A DNA stretch of 5,441 nt from an uncultured Saprospiraceae bacterium (GCA_937942405.1 CALDEN010000089.1:1-5441), one strand, 5' to 3'. Shown: positions 1-5,423, counted from the stretch's first letter. Notes: generated by a model not told the origin, from the sequence alone. Translations and numbers: made by a program.

Positions 1-13
1 CTGAATCGGACAT

Positions 14-352
14 CATATTATGAAAATTTATAATATGTTGGTGGTATACTTTTCAAGTCAAGTGATATCATATTAAACAAATATGTAATATGAATAAAGA
101 CTCTTTTCAGAATAGTCAAGTAATCTGATGGGTACAACACATTAAATGAAATCGTAATATGTTGAGCGTAGGATGCTCTCAACATATTATAATATTATGC
201 AATATGTTAGAGCAAGGATTTACAGTTAGATTAATGTCATATTAAATAAAATCACAATATGTTTATCACTCTCTTTTCTACGTACTCTATTATTTGTTAA
301 GCTATTATATATTATGATAAATTGCAATATGTTGAATTCTAGCGAAATTCAA
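14..352. repeat. Six-copy palindromic repeat array in two tandem units
   Basis: Six imperfect 24-bp repeats share one architecture: a left arm CATATTA (or one base off), ten less conserved bases, and a right arm YAATATG, usually followed by TT. Copies lie at 14-37, 69-92, 138-161, 183-206, 238-261 and 308-331. The arms are inverted repeats of each other; the ten inner bases are A-rich with an invariant A at the fifth position. Copy 3 extends to 10-bp arms with one mismatch (135-144/155-164), and copy 4 to 13 bp with one bulged base (175-188/201-213). Intervals between starts are 55, 69, 45, 55 and 70 bp, so copies 1-3 and 4-6 form two units (14-182 and 183-352). By hand alignment the first two spacers match at about 48% between units, including a shared CTCTTTTC at 101-108 and 271-278. 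Each unit ends in a TTGA...TCAA inverted repeat, perfect over 7 bp in the second (332-338/346-352). Function unknown: protein-binding array, structured RNA or decayed satellite are all open. Confidence 0.8.
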
Positions 353-375
353 TAGCATTGATATCCGCTCCCTTT

Positions 376-404
376 TGTCCTTTCGACCGAGGAACGAGCG
401 GAGA
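376..404 (+). repeat. Degraded interspersed repeat (TTTCGACC family)
   Basis: The segment reads TGTCcTTTCGACCGAGG and ends in GAGCGGAGA, a recognisable variant of the TGTCATTTCGACCGAAGG...GCGGAGAAATCT repeat found between genes in many Bacteroidota. It sits in a hairpin: TCCGCTC at 364-370 pairs with GAGCGGA at 396-402, with a small inner TCCT/AGGA stem at 378-381/390-393. A shorter decayed piece follows at 411-430 (TGTCGACG...AATCTCT). Family assignment rests on recognition of the motif, not on a search. Confidence 0.5.
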
Positions 405-443
405 CCTGCCTGTCGACGTTAGGAATCTCTGACCATTGTAGAC

Positions 444-484
444 GTGCTGCTTTTACAAATGATAATTTGAAAACAGAGGAGCAC
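444..484. repeat. Imperfect hairpin
   Basis: A long imperfect inverted repeat: outer arms GTGCT (444-448) and AGCAC (480-484), then TTTT (451-454) with AAAA (470-473), then CAAAT (456-460) with ATTTG (465-469) around a GATA loop (461-464). It has one bulged base (455) and an asymmetric internal loop of 2 against 6 bases. No T-tract follows, so it does not look like a terminator. It could be part of a decayed mobile repeat or of a structured RNA. Confidence 0.4.
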
Positions 485-492
485 ATTCTCTT

Positions 493-508
493 CACAAAGA
501 TGTTTCGG
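493..508 (-). repeat. Fragment of GAACTTG...CATCTTTGTG repeat, inverted copy
   Basis: These 16 bases are the exact reverse complement of 5248-5263, at the other end of the window. The right-hand copy is the end of a longer GTCATGTTGAACTTG...CATCTTTGTG element. Here only that end survives, on the minus strand; the GTCATGTTGAACTTG part is not recognisable. Confidence 0.55.
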
Positions 509-529
509 AAGGCACAATAGGACTTTTTT

Positions 530-558
530 TGTCATTTCGACCTTGCGGAGAAATCTCT
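530..558 (+). repeat. Interspersed repeat, TGTCATTTCGACC family
   Basis: This is the clearest copy of the family in the window: TGTCATTTCGACC (530-542), then TTGCGG and AGAAATCTCT (549-558). It follows a run of seven T (524-530). It is non-coding and isolated, as expected of a scattered intergenic repeat of Bacteroidota. The family is assigned by eye. Confidence 0.6.
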
Positions 559-629
559 ATTGTCGTTTAGAAAGAGATGTATTGAAAACGGAAGTAGGGC
601 CATTAGTAAACTCTTGCCTCTACAACCCC

Positions 630-667
630 AAAGATCTTTCCACTCGGTGCCCTCGGTCAAGATGACA
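630..667 (-). repeat. Interspersed repeat, TGTCATCTTGACCGAGGG variant
   Basis: Read on the minus strand the segment begins TGTCATCTTGACCGAGGG, continues CACCGAGTGG and ends AAAGATCTTT. This is the same family as the + strand copies at 530-558 and 709-734 but inverted. The inner CGAGGGCACCGAGTGG part resembles the longer versions of the repeat, in which an ACCGA motif recurs. It lies 6 bp from the hairpin of the orphan terminator at 674-709. Confidence 0.55.
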
Positions 668-673
668 AAGTAG

Positions 674-709
674 CCCTTCTCTTAAAAGAGAAGGGAGTTT
701 ATTTTTTTT
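674..709 (+). terminator. Orphan rho-independent terminator
   Basis: CCCTTCTCT (674-682) pairs perfectly with AGAGAAGGG (687-695) around a 4-base TAAA loop, followed by AG and a T-rich tract (698-709, eleven T in twelve bases). On the + strand this is a textbook intrinsic terminator. No + strand gene is visible in the 673 bp before it, so it either ends a transcript from beyond the left edge, ends a non-coding RNA, or is a hairpin belonging to the neighbouring repeats. The opposite strand lacks an equivalent T-tract. Confidence 0.6.
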
Positions 710-734
710 CATCTCGACGTAAGGAGAGATCTTA
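709..734 (+). repeat. Interspersed repeat, TCATCTCGACG variant
   Basis: TCATCTCGACGTAAGGAGAG followed by ATCTTA is another variant of the family seen at 530-558, starting in the T-tract of the preceding terminator. Its end GAGAGATCTTAA (724-735) recurs exactly at 764-775, a 12-bp direct repeat with a 40-bp period. This suggests local duplication or a second truncated copy. Confidence 0.5.
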
Positions 735-916
735 AGTAAATGAAAGCATACACTAGATTACTAGAGAGATCTTAAATTTCAAACACTGATAAATGAGTTA
801 TAAACAGTGGAGTTCTTTCTTTAAATAATGATGCTGGACATAAATAATCGGGAATAAGTGAATATTTACATATAATTTACATTAATACGTAATATACTGT
901 TATTCAGTAATTTAAT

Positions 917-950
917 AAAAAAAGAGGCCCTGAATAACAGAGTCTCTTTT
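917..950 (-). terminator. Terminator of the T9SS redoxin gene
   Basis: Thirteen-base arms at 920-932 and 938-950 pair around the loop at 933-937, with one G-T wobble and one mismatch. On the minus strand, the direction of the gene ending at 974, the stem is followed by seven T (complement of 917-923), so this is the expected terminator 24 bp past the stop codon. A separate perfect 11-bp inverted repeat, CTGTTATTCAG (897-907) with CTGAATAACAG (930-940), overlaps its loop and inner stem. No gene faces it from the left within this window. Confidence 0.75.
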
Positions 951-973
951 CTTTATTTATGGAAAGTATAAAC

Positions 974-2401
974 TTAGTTCTTGATAAATCTTTTAGTCAG
1001 AGATCCTTCCTCGTTACTGATCGTCAAAAAGTATAATCCTTGAGCGAGGTCTGCAACATTGATTTGTTTTTGATTTTGACCTTGAGTCAAACCATTAAAC
1101 GTATTTGTAATCAGCTGCTTACCTTCTAGATTTACGATCGTATAATTGAATGTAGATCGGTCCTCTAGATCCAGAGATACATTGAGCATTTCGATTACCG
1201 GATTAGGGCTTAATTGCATAGCTGTAACGACAGCTAGGTCATTTACGCCACTGATAGAAGCCACATTAAAGTCCTGGACATCTAATCCTAGGAAACCATC
1301 GTTTACATAAAACACATCTCCATTTCCATCTCTTGCTTCCATCATCGTCGATAGTCCGTCTCCACCTGAGTCATAGACCCATAACTGATGACATCCTGTA
1401 GTAGGAAGATAGTGTGTATACGTTTGTTCACCGGCTCCAGCTTCTAGTGCTTGAGAAAATACGACTTGTCCATTTTCGTTCTGGATCTCGTATCGTGTAT
1501 TATCGCTACCTACGTTATCATCTGCGACAGCAGTAACATGGATCACATTGTTGTTTTTTACAGTGACATGAGAAGTATAGTCTCTGCTCTGTGCTGCATC
1601 ACCATTTATATTAGATAGCTCACAGTTAAATACGGTGTTATCTGTTATGATCTGAGTAGGGATCTGTATTTCAGTGATTAGAGCATAAGATCCAGCATTA
1701 CCAGTCCAGTTTTCTTGATAAATTTCCTCACCATTTTTAGTAACGGTAATAGTTGCCGATGTAATTGCCGTCTCTCCCATATTATTGATAAGGTAGTAAG
1801 GAGCATCAGGAATCAGATCATCACAGCTACCGCCATTATATCCTTTAAAGCTTAAAAGATTGGGATTAAGACCTGCAGATAGGGCAGGGATGTCATCTAA
1901 TCTATCACCTATAGTTGCTAGAGGAGCTTGTCCCATCTCGTATACTTTTCTATCTGGATAGATGATATAGATTGTCGGCCAGTAAGCCAGATCGTATAAT
2001 CCTGGGATTAGTGTGTTTTCGACGATGGCATATGGTACGCCTTCTGTCCAGTCCCCGAAAGTAGAAGAGTTACACCCTGCGATGCCATAGAGACATTCAG
2101 AGTTTGTACTTCCGTCTCCTTCTATACCGAAGACCATTAATTCGTCCGTACCATTAGGTCCGTACATGTCATAGGCATCTCCTAGAGCATGTGTTTCATG
2201 ATATCCCCAGCATGGTCCGCACCATGTAGCAAAGAGATCGATAATCACGACTTTCCCTTCATCTAGGTAATCATATAATGTGTGCGAATTTCCATTGATA
2301 TCTACAACAGTAAAATCCGGTGCTATACTACCATCAGCGAGTTGTGCACTGAGACTGAAAGAGAAGCAAATACTTAGAAGTAAAGTGTATAGTGTTTTCA
2401 T
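974..2401 (-). CDS. Secreted thioredoxin-fold protein with T9SS sorting domain
   Basis: A 475-residue exported redoxin. Residues 1-19 are a Sec signal peptide: Lys2, a hydrophobic core, and probable cleavage after Ser18-Ala19. Residues 24-170 resemble the TlpA/AhpC-TSA thioredoxin fold: APDFTVVDINGN (27-38), the redox motif WCGPC (60-64) with Cys61 and Cys64, and WPT (141-143), whose Pro142 fits the cis-proline opposite the active site. An insert between them carries Cys103 and Cys110, a possible extra disulfide. Residues 200-385 look like beta-sandwich sequence; CHQLWVYDSGGDGLS (337-351) resembles the YDSxGDG motif of secreted Bacteroidota proteins, perhaps calcium-binding. The C-terminus (about 395-475) is a T9SS type A domain: LSPNPV (397-402), LAQGLYFLTI (452-461) and a final KRFIKN. 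The protein is therefore predicted to cross the outer membrane and be anchored or released. Partner and substrate are unknown. The gene lies 49 bp after cysM on the same strand and has no Shine-Dalgarno sequence. The ATG directly before the signal peptide is the natural start. Confidence 0.88.
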   Translation of the reverse strand: MKTLYTLLLSICFSFSLSAQLADGSIAPDFTVVDINGNSHTLYDYLDEGKVVIIDLFATWCGPCWGYHETHALGDAYDMYGPNGTDELMVFGIEGDGSTNSECLYGIAGCNSSTFGDWTEGVPYAIVENTLIPGLYDLAYWPTIYIIYPDRKVYEMGQAPLATIGDRLDDIPALSAGLNPNLLSFKGYNGGSCDDLIPDAPYYLINNMGETAITSATITVTKNGEEIYQENWTGNAGSYALITEIQIPTQIITDNTVFNCELSNINGDAAQSRDYTSHVTVKNNNVIHVTAVADDNVGSDNTRYEIQNENGQVVFSQALEAGAGEQTYTHYLPTTGCHQLWVYDSGGDGLSTMMEARDGNGDVFYVNDGFLGLDVQDFNVASISGVNDLAVVTAMQLSPNPVIEMLNVSLDLEDRSTFNYTIVNLEGKQLITNTFNGLTQGQNQKQINVADLAQGLYFLTISNEEGSLTKRFIKN

Positions 2402-2428
2402 GTACGCAATAAATTTTTATGTGTACAC

Positions 2429-2436
2429 TAAAGATA
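2429..2436 (-). promoter_or_regulatory. Possible -7 promoter box for the redoxin gene
   Basis: On the minus strand the cysM-redoxin gap contains TATCTTTA, one base off the Bacteroidota -7 consensus TAnnTTTG, 27 bp before the redoxin ATG. No clear TTG -33 element sits upstream. An 8-bp palindrome GTGTACAC (2421-2428) abuts it and could be an operator or chance. It would allow the redoxin gene to be transcribed apart from cysM. Confidence 0.25.
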
Positions 2437-2450
2437 AAATAAAATCGAAA

Positions 2451-3368
2451 TTATAACGACGTCGAAACTTCTTTAACACATGGTACTGTCGCCTCATCAA
2501 AGAGATTAGCACTCAGATAGCGATCTCCACGATCACAGACGATGGTAACGATATATCCACTCTCTATCTGTGTAGCCAGTTTGATGGCTGCGGCGAGATT
2601 ACCACCAGAGCTCGGCCCACTGAAGATGGCCTCTTCTTTGGCGAGTTTACGCATGGTATCGATCGACTCTTCGTAACTGATATTCATCACACCATCGAGT
2701 AGATCTGGGTTAAATATTTTGGGCACCATACCTGGGCTCCATTTACTCATCCCTGGGATCTTAGGCCCACCATCCATCGGTCTAGTCCCGATTACTTGGA
2801 TATTGGGGTTTTGTTCTTTTAGATACTTAGATATTCCCATGATCGTACCACTGGTCCCCATCGCAGAGACAAAGTGAGTGATGTTCTGATTGGTATCATT
2901 CCAGATCTCTGGTCCTGTATTATGGTAGTGGCACATCAGATTATCAGGATTATCGTACTGGTTGAGGCTTTTATAGCCTTCATTACTGACCATTTCGGCA
3001 GCCAGTCTACGACATTGCTCAGAAGAGGTACCTTTTAAGATGACTTTGGCCCCTAGAGCCTTAACCGTCTGTATACGCTCAGTAGTAGATACTTCTGGCA
3101 TGATCAGCGTAAGATCTAGTTCGAGCTCGTTAGCGATCATCGCCAGGGCGATGCCTGTATTTCCGCTGGTGGGTTCGACTAATTTATCGTTTTGCTTTAT
3201 CGTGCCACGTCGCATCGCAGATGCAATCATGCCTAGTGCGGCTCGATCTTTTACACTTCCTGCAGGGTTGTGTGATTCCATTTTTACCAGTAAGGTTACG
3301 TTTTTGTTAGGGTTTAACTTACGTATCCGTACTAAAGGGGTATTGCCTATCAGCCTCGTGAGTTTCAT
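2451..3368 (-). CDS. cysM: Cysteine synthase B (O-acetylserine sulfhydrylase)
   Basis: A 305-residue cytosolic PLP enzyme that makes cysteine from O-acetylserine and sulfide; E. coli CysM also accepts thiosulfate, giving S-sulfocysteine. Visible motifs: IGNTPLVRI (7-15), NPAGSVKDRAAL (34-45) with the PLP lysine at Lys40, PTSGNTG (67-73) for the substrate carboxylate, GTSGT (171-175) for the PLP phosphate, and SGPSSGG (250-256). The ending CDRGDRYLS (278-286) marks the CysM branch rather than CysK, as do TGPEIW (151-156) and the short N-terminus. Length fits E. coli CysM (303 residues), with a small extra tail (about 293-305). Where I recall E. coli having Arg-Arg-Trp after IPG, this protein has Ser-Lys-Trp (208-210); the region is linked to sulfur-donor choice, so donor preference may differ (inference). 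It diverges from pckA with 197 bp between start codons and is followed after 49 bp by the redoxin gene. The ATG is favoured because the conserved domain begins at residue 4. Confidence 0.93.
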   Translation of the reverse strand: MKLTRLIGNTPLVRIRKLNPNKNVTLLVKMESHNPAGSVKDRAALGMIASAMRRGTIKQNDKLVEPTSGNTGIALAMIANELELDLTLIMPEVSTTERIQTVKALGAKVILKGTSSEQCRRLAAEMVSNEGYKSLNQYDNPDNLMCHYHNTGPEIWNDTNQNITHFVSAMGTSGTIMGISKYLKEQNPNIQVIGTRPMDGGPKIPGMSKWSPGMVPKIFNPDLLDGVMNISYEESIDTMRKLAKEEAIFSGPSSGGNLAAAIKLATQIESGYIVTIVCDRGDRYLSANLFDEATVPCVKEVSTSL

Positions 3369-3399
3369 GCATAGTTGTTTATTGTCCAGGGAGATCAGA

Positions 3400-3408
3400 C
3401 AAAAAGTA
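3400..3408 (-). promoter_or_regulatory. Possible -7 promoter box for cysM
   Basis: Read on the minus strand this is TACTTTTTG, like TAnnTTTG but with three bases instead of two between TA and TTTG. It lies 31 bp before the cysM ATG. No convincing -33 TTG element precedes it. No transcription factor site, riboswitch or leader peptide is recognisable in this leader. Confidence 0.25.
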
Positions 3409-3439
3409 GGGCGAATATAATAAAAATCCCTTTTTTAAG

Positions 3440-3462
3440 AATGACCGCCTCATTTAGTCATT
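3440..3462. promoter_or_regulatory. Small inverted repeat in the divergent spacer
   Basis: AATGAC (3440-3445) and GTCATT (3457-3462) form a 6-11-6 inverted repeat near the middle of the cysM-pckA spacer, upstream of both putative promoters. Its position suits a shared operator, but arms this short can arise by chance. Confidence 0.2.
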
Positions 3463-3510
3463 AGAATATCATAAAAACAGCACTTAACAGTCTAAAGAAA
3501 AATCATATGT

Positions 3511-3518
3511 TATTTTTG
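3511..3518 (+). promoter_or_regulatory. Bacteroidota-type -7 box for pckA
   Basis: TATTTTTG matches TAnnTTTG perfectly, 47 bp before the pckA ATG, implying a leader of roughly 40 bases. The -33 region (around 3484-3492) has no clear TTG, which is common because that element is weakly conserved. The leader holds no Shine-Dalgarno sequence. Confidence 0.5.
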
Positions 3519-3565
3519 CGGTTTATTGGCGTCTTATTAATTAACTAACACAACCCACCATTTTA

Positions 3566-5143
3566 ATGAATACAGCCATAGACAAAAAGATTTACAAAAA
3601 TCTACAGCCTGCCGTACTGGTAGAGCACACGATCGCTCAGAAAAAAGGAAAACTCAGTAACTCAGGAGCTCTCGTCGTAAACACCGGACGATTTACAGGA
3701 CGATCACCTAAGGATCGCTTCATCGTAGAGGACGATATTACCAGAGATACCGTAGACTGGGGTGATATAAATATCGCAACAGACAAAGCCACTTTTGACA
3801 GCTTATATGCAAAGATCAAGTATTACATGTCCGAGACAGAGATGCATTACGAGAGAGATGCATTTGCCTGTGCCAGTAATAATTATAGACTTGCCGTCAA
3901 AGTACATTCAGAGCATCCATGGCAGAGCCTGTTTGCCTATAATATGTTTCTAAGACCGACCGAGGGAGAGCTAGAAAACTTTGCAGCAGACTGGGAGGTA
4001 TACGCTTTCCCGACGATCACTGCAGATCCAGCGATCCATAAGGTGAGACAAGAAAATTTTGCGATCATCTCTTTTACAGAAAAGAAAGTCATCATCGGTG
4101 GTACAGCCTATACCGGTGAGATCAAAAAAGGAATCTTTTCTGTACTTAACTATATACTCCCTACCGAGAAAAACGTATTTCCGATGCACTGCTCTGCCAA
4201 TGTAGGAGAGACTGCCGATACCGCACTATTCTTCGGGCTATCAGGGACTGGTAAGACGACCCTGTCTAACGATCCAGATCGACGGCTTATCGGAGATGAC
4301 GAACATGGATGGGCGAGTAGCAGCGTATTCAATTTTGAAGGTGGCTGTTACGCCAAAACCATAGATCTCTCGGAACAAAAAGAACCACAGATCTACAAAG
4401 CCATAAAGTTCGGAGCGATGCTAGAGAACATCGGCTTCCAAGAAGATGGATGTACACCAGACTATGCAGACACCTCGATCACTCAAAACACACGAGTCAG
4501 TTACCCGATCTACCATATCGATAACATAATGTATAAGTCGAGAGGGGAGTTGCCACAGAACGTGTTCTTCCTGACCTGTGATGCATTCGGTGTATTGCCT
4601 CCGATCTCTAAGCTCACGGTAGAGCAGGCGATGTTTCATTTTATGAGTGGCTATACAGCCAAAATAGCAGGAACAGAAGTAGGTATAAACGAACCCGTAG
4701 CAACCTTCTCTGCATGCTTCGGAGCACCGTTCTTACCACTGCATCCATCGAGATATGCCGAGCTACTCGGTCAGAAGATCGAAGCCGGATCAGGAGTAGG
4801 AGATGGTAAGATAAACGTATGGCTCGTAAACACTGGATGGACCGGTGGGTCATATGGGACGGGTAGCCGTATGGAGCTGTCTCATACCAGAGCGATGATA
4901 AAGGCTGCCTTAAAAGGCAAATTAAACAAAGTAGCATATAAGGAGATGCCGATATTCGGTCTGCAGATCCCGACCTCCTGCCCAGACGTGCCCAATGCGA
5001 TCCTAGATCCACGACCCACCTGGACAGACGAGAATGCCTACGATGTCAAAGCCAAAGACCTCGCCCGACTGTTTACCTCCAACTTTGAAAAATACAAAGC
5101 AGGTACCGACCAAGCCATCATAGACGCAGGTCCTAAGGTCTAG
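3566..5143 (+). CDS. pckA: Phosphoenolpyruvate carboxykinase (ATP)
   Basis: A 525-residue cytosolic enzyme that converts oxaloacetate and ATP to phosphoenolpyruvate, ADP and CO2, the entry step of gluconeogenesis; it can also run backwards and fix CO2. Family motifs in order: GRFTGRSPKDRF (41-52) with substrate-binding Arg46; GGTAYTGEIKKG (178-189) with Tyr182 and the lysine pair 187-188; FPMHCSANVG (205-214) with metal ligand His208; the P-loop GLSGTGKTT (224-232) with Lys230 and Thr231; LIGDDEHGW (241-249) with metal ligand Asp245; NTRVSYPIYHI (308-318) with Arg310; and WTGGSYGTGSRM (425-436) for the nucleotide. These align with E. coli residues Arg65, Tyr207, Lys212/213, His232, Lys254, Asp269 and Arg333 at a steady offset of 19 to 25. 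Length is near the family's (540 in E. coli), so the gene is complete. The P-loop layout places it in the ATP, not GTP, family. A good -7 box precedes it and a strong terminator follows, so it is probably monocistronic. Confidence 0.97.
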   Translation: MNTAIDKKIYKNLQPAVLVEHTIAQKKGKLSNSGALVVNTGRFTGRSPKDRFIVEDDITRDTVDWGDINIATDKATFDSLYAKIKYYMSETEMHYERDAFACASNNYRLAVKVHSEHPWQSLFAYNMFLRPTEGELENFAADWEVYAFPTITADPAIHKVRQENFAIISFTEKKVIIGGTAYTGEIKKGIFSVLNYILPTEKNVFPMHCSANVGETADTALFFGLSGTGKTTLSNDPDRRLIGDDEHGWASSSVFNFEGGCYAKTIDLSEQKEPQIYKAIKFGAMLENIGFQEDGCTPDYADTSITQNTRVSYPIYHIDNIMYKSRGELPQNVFFLTCDAFGVLPPISKLTVEQAMFHFMSGYTAKIAGTEVGINEPVATFSACFGAPFLPLHPSRYAELLGQKIEAGSGVGDGKINVWLVNTGWTGGSYGTGSRMELSHTRAMIKAALKGKLNKVAYKEMPIFGLQIPTSCPDVPNAILDPRPTWTDENAYDVKAKDLARLFTSNFEKYKAGTDQAIIDAGPKV

Positions 5144-5169
5144 GCTTACGCCAAAATAAATAAATGCAT

Positions 5170-5201
5170 AAAAGGCGATCAATTTTCTGATCGCCTTTTT
5201 T
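5170..5201 (+). terminator. Rho-independent terminator of pckA
   Basis: A perfect 12-bp stem, AAAAGGCGATCA (5170-5181) with TGATCGCCTTTT (5188-5199), encloses a 6-base loop and runs into six T (5196-5201). It starts 27 bp after the pckA stop codon. The A-tract on the left arm means it could also act weakly on the minus strand. Confidence 0.9.
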
Positions 5202-5231
5202 ATAACTCCCATCCGATCTCATAACACACCT

Positions 5232-5263
5232 TGTCATGTTGAACTTGCCGAAACATCTTTGTG
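5232..5263 (+). repeat. Interspersed repeat, GTCATGTTGAACTTG family
   Basis: TGTCATGTTGAACTTG (5232-5247) is followed by CCGAAACATCTTTGTG (5248-5263). It resembles the imperfectly palindromic GTCATGTTGAACTTGTTTCAACATCT repeat of Bacteroidota intergenic DNA; here ATGTT (5236-5240) can pair with AACAT (5252-5256). Its right half recurs inverted at 493-508. Assigned by eye. Confidence 0.55.
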
Positions 5264-5423
5264 CATAAAAAGCTACGTAGGTAGTATAAAAATGAATTCA
5301 ATAGGCAGCACTTTTCAAAAACCTATGCTTAAAAAGATTAGATCTTCTAGCGAAAAAAAGTTCTTTTTAAATCAAATAGATCATATATATTAGGAGTTAA
5401 CAATAGTATTAGTTACTAATTTC

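Larger units (their letters stand above)
1..973. other. Long gene-free stretch with repeats and hairpins
   Basis: No reading frame here looks like a gene on either strand; the short ones (for example an 11-codon frame starting at 793) have no family resemblance and soon hit stops. What the stretch holds: a palindromic repeat array (14-352), a patch of degraded interspersed repeats and hairpins (364-775), an orphan + strand terminator (674-709) and the terminator of the minus-strand gene (917-950). Bases 776-896 are AT-rich and I see nothing specific in them. A gap of nearly 1 kb is large beside the 49-bp and 197-bp gaps elsewhere in the window. Confidence 0.75.

Noticed and set aside
14..334. 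The repeat array as a CRISPR array
   Set aside because: Repeats are degenerate in their inner ten bases, spacers range from 21 to 46 bp, the spacers of the two units resemble each other, and no cas gene is present. A duplicated palindromic block fits better.
14..352. The repeat array as a replication origin with DnaA boxes
   Set aside because: No good match to TTATCCACA is present; the nearest (TTTATCACT at 262-270) is poor and single. No dnaA or other replication gene is visible.
3040..3420. A 126-codon open frame on the + strand
   Set aside because: It lies almost wholly antisense to cysM, whose motifs are unmistakable, and its translation resembles no protein family. The same holds for the other frames antisense to pckA.
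337..5355. Shared 11-mer TTCTAGCGAAA at 337-347 and 5345-5355
   Set aside because: Several 11-bp matches are expected by chance in a 5.4-kb window, and the flanks do not extend it.
5353..5377. A-run/T-run near 5353-5377 as a terminator
   Set aside because: The only stem is five A-T pairs with a GTTC loop; too weak, and pckA already has a strong terminator at 5170-5201.
5392..5396. AGGAG as a Shine-Dalgarno for the edge ATG at 5424
   Set aside because: It is 27 bp from the ATG, far beyond a working distance, and no nearer start codon follows it within ten bases.
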